Shown here one piece after another: positions 1 through 14,713 of a DNA stretch of 64,000 bases. The stretch covers positions 13,392,001 through 13,456,000 of the forward strand of contig OZ176052.1 in the NCBI GenBank assembly GCA_964247055.1, written 5' to 3'. Source of the stretch: Paragordius varius. Lineage: Eukaryota > Nematomorpha. The notes under the pieces are model-generated. The model worked only from the letters and a program-made list of their open reading frames with translations. It did not search any database and had not been told where the DNA came from. A program made the translations under genes and the position numbers. Positions within the stretch are counted from its first letter, which is position 1. Each line of letters opens with the position of its first letter.

Positions 1-3000
1 ATTTTTACAACGATACTTTAAAAATTACTGTATTAAACTAGTCGCATCAATACTCAAGTTAAACTTTGTCCTTAAAAATCGGATATTGGTCACCGGTGAA
101 CAAAATTATTTTTTATACATTCTCTTAGACAGACTACATCAAAATATAGAGATAGTTTGACAAACTCTTTCATATCCGATTTTTACAACGATACTTAAAA
201 AATTAATGTATAAAACTAGTCGCATCAATACTCAAGTTAAACTTTATCCTTAAAAATTGGATATTGGTCACCGGTGAAGAAAATAATTTTTATACATTCT
301 CTTAGTAAGACTACATCAAAATATAGAGATAGTTTGACAAACTCTTTCATATCCGATTTTTACAACGATACTTTAAAAATTACTGTATTAAACTAGTCGC
401 ATCAATACTCAAGTTAAACTTTGTCCTTAAAAATCGGATATTGGTCACCGGTGAACAAAATTATTTTTTATACATTCTCTTAGACAGACTACATCAAAAT
501 ATAGAGATAGTTTGACAAACTCTTTCATATCCGATTTTAACAACGATACTTTAAAAATTAATGTATAAAACTAGTCGCATCAATACTCAAGTTAAACTTT
601 ATCCTTAAAAATTGGATATTGGTCACCGGTGAACAAAATAATTTTTTATACATTCTCTTAGTAAGACTACATCAAAATATAGAGATAGTTTGACAAACTC
701 TTTTATATCCGATTTTTACAACGATACTTTAAAAATTAATGTATAAAACTAGTCGCATCAATACTCAAGTTAAACTTTGTCCTTAAAAATCGGATATTGG
801 TCACCGGTGAACAAAATAATTTTTTATACATTCTCTTAGTAAGACTACATCAAAATATAGAGATAGTTTGACAAACTCTTTCATATCCAATTTTTACAAC
901 GATACTTTAAAAATTATGGTATTAAACCAGTCGCATCAATACTCAAGTTAAACTTTGTCCTTAAAAATCGGATATTGGTCACCGGTGAACATAATTATTT
1001 TTTATACATTCTCTTAGTAAGACTACATCAAAATATATAATAGTTTGACAAACTCTTTCATATCCGATTTTTACAACGATACTTTAAAAATTAATGTATA
1101 AAACTAGTCGCATCAATACTCAAGTTAAACTTTATCCTTAAAAATTGGATATTGGTCACCGGTGAACAAAATAATTTTTTATACATTCTCTTAGTAAGAC
1201 TACATCAAAATATAGAGATAGTTTGCCAAACTCTTTCATATCCGATTTTTACAACGATACTTTAAAAATTATGGTATTAAACTAGTCGCATCAATACTCA
1301 AATTAAACTTTGTCCTTAAAAATCGGATATTGGTCACCGGTGAACAAAATTATTTTTTATATATTCTCTTAGCAAGACTACATCAAAATATAGAGATAGT
1401 TTGACAAACTCTTTCATATCCGATTTTTACACCGATACTTTAAAAATTAATGTATAAAACTAGTCGTATCAATAAATCGCATCAATACTCAAGTTAAACT
1501 TTGTCCTTAAAAATCGGATATTGGTCACCGGTGAACAAAATTATTTTTTATACATTCTCTTAGTAGGACTACATCAAAATATAGAGATAGTTTAGCAAAC
1601 TCTTTCATATCCGATTTTTACAACGATACTTTAAAAATTAATGTATAAAACTAGTCGCATCAATACTCAAGTTAAACTTTATCCTTAAAAATCGAATATT
1701 GGTCACCGGTTAACAAAATTATTTTTTATACATTCTCTTAGTAAGACTACATCAAAATATAGAGATAGTTTGAAACTCTTTCATATCCGATTTTTACAAC
1801 GATACTTTAAAAATTAATGTGTTAAACTAGTCGCATCAATACTCAAGTTAAAATTTGTCCTTAAAAATCGAATATTGGACACCGGTGAACAAAATTATTT
1901 TTTATACATTCTCTTAGTAAGACTACATCAAAATATAGAGATAGTTTGACAAACTCTTTTATATCCGATTTTTACAACGATACTTTAAAAATTAATGTAT
2001 AAAACTAGTCGGATCAATACTCAAGTTAAACTTTATCCTTAAAAATTGGATATTGGTCACCGGTGAACAAAATAATTGTTTATACATTCTCTTAGTAAGA
2101 CTACATCAAAATATAGAGATAGTTTGACAAACTCTTTCATATCCGATTTTTACAACGATACTTTAAAAATTATGGTATTAAACTAGTCGCATCAATACTC
2201 AAATTAAACTTTGTCCTTAAAAATCGGATATTGGTCACCGGTGAACAAAATTATTTTTTATATATTCTCTTAGCAAGACTACATCAAAATATAGAGATAG
2301 TTTGACAAACTCTTTCATATCCGATTTTTACAACGATACTTTAAAAATTAATGTATAAAACTAGTCGTATCAATAAATCGCATCAATACTCAAGTTAAAC
2401 TTTGTCCTTAAAAATCGGATATTGGTCACCGGTGAACAAAATTATTTTTTATACATTCTCTTAGTAGGACTACATCAAAATATAGAGATAGTTTAGCAAA
2501 CTCTTTTATATCCGATTTTTACAACGATACTTTAAAAATTAATGTGTTAAACTAGTCGCATCAATACTCAAGTTAAACTTTGTCCTTAAAAATTGGATAT
2601 TGGTCACCGGTGAACAAAATTATTTTTTATACATTCTCTTAGTAAGACTACATCAAAATATAGAGATAGTTTGACAAACTCTTTCATATCCGATTTTTAC
2701 AACGATACTTTAAAAATTAATGTATTAAACTAGTCGCATCAATACTCAAGTTAAACTTTGTCCTTCAAAATCGGATATTGGTCACCGGTGAACAAAATTA
2801 TTTTTTATACATTCTCTTAGCAAGACTACATCAAAATATAGAGATAGTTTGACAAACTCTTTCATATCCGATTATTACAACGATACTTTATAAATTAAAG
2901 TATAAAATTAGTCGTATCAATAAGTCGCATCAATACTCAAGTTAAACTTTGTCCTTAAAAATCGGATATTGGTCACCGGTGAACAAAATAATTTTTTATA

Positions 3001-6000
3001 CATTCTCTTAGTAAGACTACATCAAAATATAGAGATAGTTTGACAAACTCTTTCATAACGGATTTTTACAACGATACTTTAAAAATTAGGGTATTAAACC
3101 AGTCGCATCAATACTCAAGTTAAACTTTGTCCTTAAAAATCGGATATTGGTCACCGGTGAACAAAATAATTTTTTATACATTCTCTTAGTAAGACTACAT
3201 CAAAATATAGAGATTGTTTGACAAACTCTTTCATATCCGATTTTTACATTGATACTTAAAAAATTAATGTATAAAACTAGTCGCATCAATACTCAAGTTA
3301 AACTTAGTCCTTTAAAATCGGATATTGGTCACCGGTGAACAAAATTATTTTTTATACATTCTCTTAGTAAGACTACATCAAAATATAGAGATAGTTTGAC
3401 AAACTCTTTCATATGAGATTTTTACAACGATACTTTAAAAATTAATGTGTTAAACTAGTCGCATCAATACTCAAGTTAAACTTTGTCCTTAAAAATCGAA
3501 TATTGGTCACCGGTGAACATAATTATTTTTTATACATTCTCTTAGTAAGACTACATCAAAATATAGAGATAGTTTGACAAACTCATTCATATCCGATTTT
3601 TAAAACGATACTTTAAAAATAAATGTGTTAAACTAGTCGCATCGATACTCAAGTTAAACTTTTTCCTTAAAAATCGGATATTGGTCACCGGTGAACAATA
3701 TTTTTTATACATTCTCTTAGTAAGACTACATCAAAATTTGACAAACTCTTTCATATCCGATTTTTACAACGATACTTTGAAAATTAATGTATTAAACTAA
3801 TCGCATCAATACTCAAGTTAAACTTTGTCCTTAAAAATCGGATATTGGTCACCGGTGAACAAAATTATTTTTAATACATTCTCTTAGTAAGACTAAATCA
3901 AATTATAGAGATAGTTTGACAAACTCTTTCATATCCGATTTTTACAACGATACTTCAAAAATTAATGTATAAAACTAGTCGTATCAATAAGTCGTATCAA
4001 TACTCAAGTTAAACTTTGTCCTTAAAAATCGGATATTGGTCACCGGTGAACAAAATTATTTTTTATACATTCTCTTAGTAAGACTACATCAAAATATAGA
4101 GATAGTTTGACAAACTCTTTCATATCCAATTTTTACAACGATACTTTAAAAATTAATGTATAAAACTAGTCGCATCAATAAATCGCATCAATACTCAAGT
4201 TAAACTTTGTCCTTAAAAATCGAATATTGGTCACCGGTGAACAAAATTATTTTTTATACATTCTCTTAGTAAGACTACATCAAAATATAGAGATAGTTTG
4301 ACAAACTCTTTCATATCCGATTTTTACAACGATACTTTAAAAATTAATGTATAAAACGTCGCATCAATACTCAAGTTAAACTTTATCCTTAAAAATTGGA
4401 TATTGGTCACCGGTGAACAAAATAATTTTTTATGCATTCTCTTAGTAAGACTACATCAAAATATAGAGATAGTTTGAAACTCTTTCATAACCGATTTTTA
4501 CAACGATACTTTAAAAATTATGGTATTAAACCAGTCGCATCAATACTCAAGTTAAACTTTGTCCTTAACAATCGGATATTGGTCACCGGTGAACAAAATT
4601 ATTTTTTATACATTCTCTTAGTAAGACTACATCAAAATATAGAGATAGTTTGACAAACTCTTTCATATCCGATTTTTACAACGATACTTTAAAAATTAAT
4701 GTATTAAACTAGTCGCATCAATACTCAAATTAAACTTTGTCCTTAAAAATCGGATATTGGACACCGGTGAACAAAATTATTTTTTATATATTCTCTTAGC
4801 AAGACTACATCAAAATATAGAGATAGTTTGACAAACTCTTTAATATCCGATTTTTACAACGATACTTTAAAAATTAATGTATAAAACTAGTCGTATCAAT
4901 AAATCGCATCAATACTCAAGTTAAACTTTGTCCTTAAAAATCGGATATTGGTCACCAGTGAACAAAATTATTTTTTATACATTCTCTTAGTAAGACTACA
5001 TCAAAATATAGAGATAGTTTGACAAACTCTTTCATATCCGATTTTTACAACGATACTTTAAAAATTATGGTATTAAACTAGTCGCATCAATACTCAAATT
5101 AAACTTTGTCCTTAAAAATCGGATATTGGTCACCGGTGAACAAAATATATTTTTATACATTCTCTTAGTAAGACTACATCAAAATATAGAGATAGTTTGA
5201 CAAACTCTTTCATATCCGATTTTTACAACGATACTTTAAAAAGTAATGTATAAAACTAGTCGCATCAATACTCAAGTTAAACTTTATCCTTAAAAATTGG
5301 ATATTGGTCACCGGTGAACAAAATAATTTTTTATACATTCTCTTAGTAAGACTACATCAAAATATAGAGATAGTTTGACAAACTCTTTCATATCCGATTT
5401 TTACAACGATACTTTAAAAATTATGGTATTAAACTAGTCGCATCAATACTCAAATTAAACTTTGTCCTTAAAAATCGGATATTGGTCACCGGTGAACAAA
5501 ATAATTTTTTATACATTCTCTTAGTAAGACTACATCAAAATATAGAGATAGTTTGACAAACTCTTTCATATCCGATTTTTACAACGATACTTTAAAAATT
5601 AATGTATAAAACTAGTCGCATCAATACTCAAGTTAAACTTTGTCCTTAAAAATCGGATATTGGTCACCGGTGAACAAAATTATTTTTTATATATTCTCTT
5701 AGCAAGACTACATCAAAATATAGAGATAGTTTGGCAAACTCTTTCATATCCGATTTTTACAACGATACTTTAAAAATTAATGTATAAAACTAGTCGCATC
5801 AATACTCAAGTTAAACTTTGTCCTTAAAAATCGGATATTGGTCACCGGTGAACAAAATTATTATTTATACATTCTCTTAGTAAGACTACATCAAAATATA
5901 GAGATAGTTTGACAAACTCTTTCATATCCGATTTTTACAAGGATACTTTATAAATTAATGTATAAAACTAGTCGTATCAATAAGTCGCATCAATACTCAA

Positions 6001-6841
6001 GTTAAACTTTGTCCTTAAAAATCGGATATTGGTCACCGGTGAACAAAATTATTTTTTATACATTCTCTTAGTAAGACTACATCAAAATATAGAGATAGTT
6101 TTAAACTCTTTCATATCCGATTTTTACAACCATACTTTAAAAATTAATGTGTTAAACTAGTCGCATCAATACTCAAGTTAAACTTTGTCCTTAAAAATCG
6201 GATATTGGTCACCGGTGAACAAAATTATTTTTTATACATTCTCTTAGTAAGACTACATCAAAATATAGAGATAGTTTGACAAACTCTTTCATATCCGATT
6301 TTTACAAGGATACTTTATAAATTAATGTATAAAACTAGTCGTATCAATAAGTCGCATCAATACTCAAGTTAAACTTTGTCCTTAAAAATCGGATATTGGT
6401 CACCGGTGAACAAAATAATTTTTTATACATTCTCTTAGTAAGACTACATCAAAATATAGAGATAGTTTGACAAACTCTTTCATATCCGATTTTTACAACG
6501 ATACTTTAAAAATTATGGTATTAAACCAGTCGCATCAATACTCAAGTTAAACTTTCTCCTTAAAAATCGGATATTGGTCACCGGTGAACAAAATTATTTT
6601 TTATACATTCTCTTAGTAATTACATCAAAATATAGAGATAGTTTGACAAACTCTTTCATATCCGATTTTTACAACGATACTTTAAAAATTAATGTATAAA
6701 ACTAGTCGCATCAATACTCAAGTTAAACTTTATCCTTAAAAATTGGATATTGGTCACCGGTGAAGAAAATAATTTTTTATACATTCTCTTAGTAAGACTA
6801 CATCAAAATATAGAGATAGTTTGACAAACTCTTTCATATCC
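1..6841 (+). repeat. Mixed satellite monomers, no stable long HOR
   Basis: About 38 monomers of intermingled variants. Markers alternate irregularly: 'aatgtataaaac', 'aatgtgttaaac' and 'tatggtattaaac' forms, the 13-bp duplication form, and the 'ttaaaaattgg' versus 'ttaaaaatcgg' forms. A two-monomer stretch starting at 1244 recurs at 2145 (spacing 901 bp), including the rare 'tttagcaaac' variant near 1591 and 2492. Copies carry more private substitutions than on the right side of the window. The backbone order of 191-mer, 'gtataaaac' and 'gtgttaaac' monomers is already visible between 1422 and about 1970. No gene or unique DNA is present. Confidence 0.85.
711..888 (+). repeat. Representative 178-bp monomer close to consensus
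   Basis: Single unit given as a reference for the monomer frame. It contains the 18-bp near-palindrome at 797-814, the AGTTTG-a-CAAACT dyad at 865-877 and one inverted-repeat arm at 784-797. It has the 'aaaataa' allele in the AT-rich tract where many other monomers have 'aaaatta'. The following monomer begins with 'aattttt' instead of 'gattttt', a one-base change that alters the second inverted-repeat arm. Confidence 0.9.
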
Positions 6842-8272
6842 GATTTTTACAACGATACTTTAAAAATTATGGTATTAAACTAGTCGCATCAATACTTAAA
6901 TTAAACTTTGTCCTTAAAAATCGGATATTGGTCACCTGTGAACAAAATTATTTTTTATATATTCTCTTAGCAAGACTACATCAATAGAGATAGTTTGACA
7001 AACTCTTTCATATCCGATTTTCACAACGATACTTTAAAAATTAATGTATAAAACTAGTCGTATCAATAAATCGCATCAATACTCAAGTTAAACTTTGTCC
7101 TTAAAAATCGGATATTGGTCACCGGTGAACAAAATTATTTTTTATACATTCTCTTAGTAGGACTACATTAAAATATAGAGATAGTTTGGCAAACTCTTTC
7201 ATATCCGATTTTTACAACGATACTTTGAAAATTAATGTATAAAACTAGTCGCATCAATACTCAAGTTAAACTTTGTCCTTAAAAATCGGATATTGGTCAC
7301 CTGTGAACAAAATAATTTTTTATACATTCTCTTAGTAAGACTACATCAATAGAGATAGTTTGTAACTCTTTCATATCCGATTTTTACAACGATACTTTAA
7401 AAATTAATGTGTTAAACTAGTCGCATCAATACTCAAGTTAAACTTTGTCCTTAAAAATCGGATATTTGTCACCGGTGAACAAAATTATTTTTTAAACATT
7501 CTCTTAGTAAGACTACATCAAAATATAGAGATAGTTTGACAAACTCTTTCATATCCGATTTTTACAAGGATACTTTATAAATTAATGTATAAAACTAGTC
7601 GTATCAATAAGTCGCATCAATACTCAACTTAAACTTTGTCCTTAAAAATCGGATATTGGTCACAGGTGAACAAAATAATTTTTTATACATTCTCTTAGTA
7701 AGACTACATCAAAATATAGAGATAGTTTGACAAACTCTTTCATATCCGATTTTTACAACGATACTTTAAAAATTATGGTATTAAACCAGTCGCATCAATA
7801 CTCAAGTTAAACTTTGTCCTTAAAAATCGGATATTGGTCACCGGTGAACAAAATTATTTTTTATACATTCTCTTAGTAAGACTACATCAAAATATAGAGA
7901 TAGTTTGACAAACTCTTTCATATCCGATTTTTACAACGATACTTTTATAATGTATAAAACTAGTCGCATCAATACTCAAGTTAAACTTTATCCTTAAAAA
8001 TTGGATATTGGTCACCGGTGAAGAAAATAATTTTTTATACATTCTCTTAGTAAGACTACATCAAAATATAGAGATAGTTTGACAAACTCTTTCCGATTTT
8101 TACAACGATACTTTAAAAATTATGGTATTAAACTAGTCGCATCAATACTCAAATTAAACTTTGTCCTTAAGAATCGGATATTGGTCACCGGTGAACAAAA
8201 TTATTTTTTATATATTCTCTTAGTAAGACTACATCAAAATATAGAGATAGTTTGACAAACTCTTTCATATCC
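6842..8272 (+). repeat. HOR block I, copy 1: eight monomers s-t-u-v-w-x-y-z (1431 bp)
   Basis: Monomers by marker: s 6842-7015 ('cacctgtg', short 'atcaatagag'), t 7016-7206 (191 bp, 13-bp duplication, 'taggactacatt', 'tttggc'), u 7207-7378 ('ctttgaaaatt', 'tttgtaac'), v 7379-7556 ('gtgttaaac', 'gatatttgtc'), w 7557-7747 (191 bp, 'acaaggatac', 'cacaggtg'), x 7748-7925 ('tatggtattaaaccag'), y 7926-8094 (169 bp, 'tttatcc', 'gaagaaaat'), z 8095-8272 ('ttaagaatcgg'). The same order returns at 9892, which makes this a true higher-order repeat and not a random mix. Confidence 0.9.
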
Positions 8273-9172
8273 GATTTTTACAACGATACTTTAAAAATTA
8301 TGGTATTAAACTAGTCGCATCAATACTTAAATTAATCTTTGTCCTTAAAAATCGGATATTGGTCACCTGTGAACAAAATTATTTTTTATATATTCTCTTA
8401 GCAAGACTACATCAATAGAGATAGTTTGACAAACTCTTTCATATCCGATTTTCACAACGATACTTTAAAAATTAATGTATAAAACTAGTCGTATCAATAA
8501 ATCGCATCAATACTCAAGTTAAACTTTGTCCTTAAAAATCGGATATTGGTCACCGGTGAATAAAATTATTTTTTATACATTCTCTTAGTAGGACTACATT
8601 AAAATATAGAGATAGTTTGGCAAACTCTTTCATATCCGATTTTTACAACGATACTTTGAAAATTAATGTATAAAACTAGTCGCATCAATACTCAAGTTAA
8701 ACTTTGTCCTTAAAAATCGGATATTGGTCACCAGTGAACAAAATAATTTTTTATACATTCTCTTAGTAAGACTACATCAATAGAGATAGTTTGTAACACT
8801 TTCATATCCGATTTTTACAACGATACTTTAAAAATTAATGTGTTAAACTAGTCGCATCAATACTCAAGTTAAACTTTAAAAATCGGATATTTGTCACCGG
8901 TGAACAAAATTATTTTTTAAACATTCTCTTAGTAAGACTACATCAAAATATAGAGATAGTTTGACAAACTCTTTCATATCCGATTTTTACAAGGATACTT
9001 TATAAATTAATGTATAAAACTAGTCGTATCAATAAGTCGCATCAATACTCAACTTAAACTTTGTCCTTAAAAATCGGATATTGGTCACAGGTGAACAAAA
9101 TAATTTTTTATACATTCTCTTAGTAAGACTACATCAAAATATAGAGATAGTTTGACAAACTCTTTCATATCC

Positions 9173-9350
9173 GATTTTTACAACGATACTTTAAAAATTA
9201 TGGTATTAAACCAGTCGCATCAATACTCAAGTTAAACTTTGTCCTTAAAAATCGGATATTGGTCACCGGTGAACAAAATTATTTTTTATACATTCTCTTA
9301 GTAGGACTACATTAAAATATAGAGATAGTTTGGCAAACTCTTTCATATCC
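9173..9350 (+). repeat. Hybrid monomer x/t
   Basis: The left half carries x markers (tatggtattaaaccag, caagttaaac). The right half carries t markers (taggactacattaaaat, tttggcaaact). The crossover lies in the stretch the two types share, roughly monomer positions 60-125, and cannot be placed more finely. Its t-type end is followed by u, as a normal t is. Confidence 0.85.
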
Positions 9351-9700
9351 GATTTTTACAACGATACTTTGAAAATTAATGTATAAAACTAGTCGCATCA
9401 ATACTCAAGTTAAACTTTGTCCTTAAAAATCGGATATTGGTCACCAGTGAACAAAATAATTTTTTATACATTCTCTTAGTAAGACTACATCAATAGAGAT
9501 AGTTTGTAACTCTTTCATATCCGATTTTTACAACGATACTTTAAAAATTAATGTGTTAAACTAGTCGCATCAATACTCAAGTTAAACTTTGTCCTTAAAA
9601 ATCGGATATTTGTCACCGGTGAACAAAATTATTTTTTAAACATTCTCTTAGTAAGACTACATCAAAATATAGAGATAGTTTGACAAACTCTTTCATATCC

Positions 9701-9891
9701 GATTTTTACAAGGATACTTTATAAATTAATGTATAAAACTAGTCGTATCAATAAGTCGCATCAATACTCAACTTAAACTTTGTCCTTAAGAATCGGATAT
9801 TGGTCACCGGTGAACAAAATTATTTTTTATATATTCTCTTAGTAAGACTACATCAAAATATAGAGATAGTTTGACAAACTCTTTCATATCC
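9701..9891 (+). repeat. Hybrid monomer w/z (191 bp)
   Basis: The left half is w ('acaaggatac', 'tttataaattaatg', the 13-bp duplication, 'caacttaaac'). The right half is z ('ttaagaatcgg', 'caccggtg' in place of w's 'cacaggtg', 'tatatattc'). It is followed by s, as z is elsewhere. The switch lies between about monomer positions 70 and 90. Confidence 0.85.
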
Positions 9892-11330
9892 GATTTTTAC
9901 AACGATACTTTAAAAATTATGGTATTAAACTAGTCGCATCAATACTTAAATTAAACTTTGTCCTTAAAAATCGGATATTGGTCACCTGTGAACAAAATTT
10001 TTTTTATATATTCTCTTAGCAAGACTACATCAATAGAGATAGTTTGACAAACTCTTTCATATCCGATTTTCACAACGATACTTTAAAAATTAATGTATAA
10101 AACTAGTCGTATCAATAAATCGCATCAATACTCAAGTTAAACTTTGTCCTTAAAAATCGGATATTGGTCACCGGTGAACAAAATTATTTTTTATACATTC
10201 TCTTAGTAGGACTACATTAAAATATAGAGATAGTTTGGCAAACTCTTTCATATCCGATTTTTACAACGATACTTTGAAAATTAATGTATAAAACTAGTCG
10301 CATCAATACTCAAGTTAAACTTTGTCCTTAAAAATCGGATATTGGTCACCAGTGAACAAAATAATTTTTTATACATTCTCTTAGTAAGACTACATCAATA
10401 GAGATAGTTTGTAACTCTTTCATGTCCGATTTTTACAACGATACTTTAAAAATTAATGTGTTAAACTAGTCGCATCAATACTCAAGTTAAACTTTGTCTT
10501 TAAAAATCGGATATTTGTCACCGGTGAAAAAAATTATTTTTTAAACATTCTCTTAGTAAGACTACATCAAAATATAGAGATAGTTTGACAAACTCTTTCA
10601 TATCCGATTTTTACAAGGATACTTTATAAATTAATGTATAAAACTAGTCGTATCAATAAGTTGCATCAATACTCAACTTAAACTTTGTCCTTAAAAATCG
10701 GATATTGGTCACAGGTGAACAAAATAATTTTTTATACATTCTCTTAGTAAGACTACATCAAAATATAGAGATAGTTTGACAAACTCTTTCATATCCGATT
10801 TTTACAACGATACTTTAAAAATTATGGTATTAAACCAGTCGCATCAATACTCAAGTTAAACTTTGTCCTTAAAAATCGGATATTGGTCACCGGTGAACAA
10901 AATTATTTTTTATACATTCTCTTAGTAAGACTACATCAAAATATAGAGATAGTTTGACAAACTCTTTCATATCCGATTTTTACAACGATACTTTTAAAAT
11001 TAATGTATAAAACTAGTCGCATCAATACTCAAGTTAAACTTTATCCTTAAAAATTGGATATTGGTCACCGGTGAAGAAAATAATTTTTTATACATTCTCT
11101 TAGTAAGACTACATCAAAATATAGAGATAGTTTGACAAACTCTTTCATATCCGATTTTTACAACGATACTTTAAAAATTATGGTATTAAACTAGTCGCAT
11201 CAATACTCAAATTAAACTTTGTCCTTAAGAATCGGATATTGGTCACCGGTGAACAAAATTATTTTTTATATATTCTCTTAGCAAGACTACATCAAAATAT
11301 AGAGATAGTTTGACAAACTCTTTCATATCC
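9892..11330 (+). repeat. HOR block I, copy 3: eight monomers s-t-u-v-w-x-y-z (1439 bp)
   Basis: Monomer starts: s 9892, t 10065, u 10256, v 10428, w 10606, x 10797, y 10975, z 11153. It is the same order as copy 1. The y monomer is full length (178 bp) where copy 1 has 169 bp, which explains most of the length difference. Private changes include 'catgtccg' near 10421, 'aagttgcatc' near 10650 and an expanded T run after 9997. Similarity of this repeat type fades after z. Confidence 0.9.
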
Positions 11331-14300
11331 GATTTTCACAACGATACTTTAAAAAATAATGTATAAAACTAGTCGTATCAATAAATCACATCAATACTCA
11401 AGTTAAACTTTGTCCTTAAAAATCGGATATTGGTCACCGGTGAACAAAATTAATTTTTATACATTCTCTTAGTAGGACTACATCAAAATATAGAGATAGT
11501 TTGGCAAACTCTTTCATATCCGATTTTTACAACGATACTTTAAAAATTAATATATAAAACTAGTCGCATCAATACTCAAGTTAAACTTTGTCCTTAAAAA
11601 TCGGATATTGGTCACCGGTGAACAAAATAATTTTTTATACATTCTCTTAGTAAGACTACATCAAAATATAGAGATAGTTTGACAAACTCTTTCATATCCG
11701 ATTTTTACAACGATACTTTAAAAATTAATGTATTAAACTAGTCGTATCAATAAATCGCATCAATACTCAAGTTAAACTTTGTCCTTAACAATCGGATATT
11801 GGTCACCGGTGAACAAAATTATTTTTTATACATTCTCTTAGTAAGACTACATCAAAATATAGAGATAGTTTGACAAACTCTTTCATATCCGATTTTTACA
11901 ACGATACTTTAAAAATTAATGTATTAAACTAGTCGCATCAATACTCAAATTAAACTTTGTCCTTAAAAATCGGATATTGGTCACCGGTGAAGAAAATAAT
12001 TTTTTATATATTCTCTTAGTAAGACTACATCAAAATATAGAGATAGTATGACAATCTCTTTCATATCCGATTTTTACAACGATACTTTAAAAATTATGGT
12101 ATTAAACTAGTCGCATCAATACTCAAATTAAACTTTGTCCTTAAGAATCGGATATTGGTCACCGGTGAACAAAATTATTTTTTATATATTCTCTTAGCAA
12201 GACTACATCAAAATATAGAGATAGTTTGACAAACTCTTTCATATCCGATTTTCACAACGATACTTTAAAAAATAATGTATAAAACTAGTCGTATCAATAA
12301 ATCGCATCAATACTCAAATTAAACTTTGTCCTTAAAAATCGGATATTGGTCACCGGTGAACAAAATTATTTTTTATACATTCTCTTAGTAAGACTACATC
12401 AAAATATAGAGATAGTTTGACAAACTCTTTCATATCCGATTTTTACAACGATACTTTAAAAATTAATGTATTAAACTAGTCGTATCAATAAATCGCATCA
12501 ATACTCAAGTTAAACTTTGTCCTTAACAATCGGATATTGGTCACCGGTGAACAAATTTATTTTTTATACATTCTCTTAGTAAGACTACATCAAAATATAG
12601 AGATAGTTTGACAAACTCTTTCATATCCGATTTTTACAACGATACTTTAAAAATTAATGTATTAAACTAGTCGCATCAATACTCAAATTAAACTTTGTCC
12701 TTAAAAATAGGATATTGGTCACCTGTGAACAAAATTATTTTTTATATATTCTCTTAGTAAGACTACATCAAAATATAGAGATAGTTTGACAAACTCTTTC
12801 ATATCCGATTTTTACAACGATACTTTAAAAATTAATGTATTAAACTAGTCGCATCAATACTCAAGTTAAACTTTATCCTTAAAAATTTATTGGTCACCGG
12901 TGAAGAAAATAATTTTTATACATTCTTTTAGTAAGACTACATCAAAATATAGAGATAGTTTGACAAACTCTTTCATATCCGATTTTTACAACGATACTTT
13001 AAAAATTATGGTATTAAACTAGTCGCATCAATACTCAAATTAAACTTTGTCCTTAAAAATCGGATATTGGTCACCGGTAAACAAAATTATTTTTTATATA
13101 TTCTCTTAGTAAGACTACATCAAAATATAGAGATAGTTTGACAAACTCTTTCATATCCGATTTTTACAATGATACTTTAAAAATTAATGTATTAAATTAG
13201 TCGTAACAATAAATCGCATCAATACTCAAGTTAAACTTTGTCCTTAACAATCGGATATTGGTCACCGGTGAACAAAATTATTTTTTATACATTCTCTTAG
13301 TAAGACTACATCAAAATATAGAGTTTGACAAACTCTTTCATATCCGATTTTTACAACGATACTTTAAAAATTAATGTATTAAACTAGTCGCATCAATACT
13401 CAAATTAAACTTTGTCCTTAAAAATCGGATATTGGTCACCGGTGAATAAAATTATTTTTTATACATTCTCTTAGTAGGACTACATCAAAATATATTGTTT
13501 GGCAAACTCTTTCATATCCGATTTTTACAACGATACTTTAAAAATTAATGTATTAAACTAGTCGCATCAATACTCAAATTAAACTTTGTCCTTAAAAATC
13601 GGATATTGGTCACCGGTGAACAAAATTATTTTTTATATATTCTCTTAGCAAGACCACATCAAAATATAGAGATAGTTTGACAAACTCTTTCATATCCGAT
13701 TTTTACAACGATACTTTAAAAATTAATGTATTAAACTAGTCGCATCAATACTCAAATTAAACTTTGTCCTTAAAAATCGGATATTGGTCACCGGTAAACA
13801 AAATTATTTTTTATACATTCTCTTAGTAGGACTACATCAAAATATAGAGATAGTTTGGCAAACTCTTTCATATCCGATTTTTACAACGATACTTTAAAAA
13901 TTAATGTATAAAACTAGTCGCATCAATACTCAAGTTAAACTTTGTCCTTAAAAATCGAATATTGGTCACCGGTGAACAAAATTATTTTTTATACATTCTC
14001 TTAGTAAGACTACATCAAAATATAGAGATAGTTTGACAAACTCTTTCATATCCGATTTTTACAACGATACTTTAAAAATTAATGTGTTAAACTAGTCGCA
14101 TCGATACTCAAGTTAAACTTTGTCCTTAAAAATCGGATATTGGTCACCGGTGAACAAAATAATTTTTTATACATTCTCTTAGTAAGACTACATCAAAATA
14201 TAGAGATAGTTTGACAAACTCTTTCATATCCGATTTTTACAACGATACTTTAAAAATTAATGTATTAAACTAGTCGCATCAATACTCAAGTTAAACTTTG

Positions 14301-14713
14301 TCCTTAAAAATCGGATATTGGTCACCGGTGAACAAAATAATTTTTTATACATTCTCTTAGTAAGACTACATCAAAATATAGAGATAGTTTGACAAACTCT
14401 TTCATATCCGATTTTTACAACGATACTTTAAAAATTAATGTATTAAACTAGTCGCATCAATACTCAAGTTAAACTTTATCCTTAAAAATTGGATATTGGT
14501 CACCGGTGAAGAAAATAATTTTTATACATTCTTTTAGTAAGACTACATCAAAATATAGAGTTTGACAAACTCTTTCATATCCGATTTTTACAACGATACT
14601 TTAAAAATTAATGTATTAAACTAGTCGCATCAATACTCAAATTAAACTTTGTCCTTAAAAATCGGATATTGGTCACCGGTAAACAAAATTATTTTTTATA
14701 TATTCTCTTAGCA
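11331..14713 (+). repeat. Mixed satellite monomers with loose five-monomer repetition
   Basis: z-type monomers followed by a 191-bp monomer occur at 11153 and 12069 (spacing 916 bp), with a related 'tatggt' monomer at 12981 (912 bp later). The monomers in between do not match one to one. Markers include 'ttaacaatcgg' in 191-bp monomers, 'gaagaaaataa', and shortened joints such as 'atagagtttgac' near 13317 and 14556, which lack four bases. Part of this block (about 13320-14860) recurs near 19190-20566. No gene seen. Confidence 0.8.

Larger units (their letters stand above)
8273..9891 (+). repeat. HOR block I, copy 2: rearranged nine-monomer form (1619 bp)
   Basis: Order is s 8273, t 8447, u 8638, v 8810, w 8982, x/t hybrid 9173, u 9351, v 9523, w/z hybrid 9701. 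The u-v-w run is repeated and the x-y-z end is lost. Monomer 9173-9350 starts like x ('tatggtattaaaccag') and ends like t ('taggactacatt', 'tttggc'). Monomer 9701-9891 starts like w (13-bp duplication, 'caactt') and ends like z ('ttaagaatcgg', 'tatatattc'). These are the joints expected from unequal exchange inside monomers. v at 8810-8981 also lacks six bases after 'aaacttt'. Confidence 0.88.
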
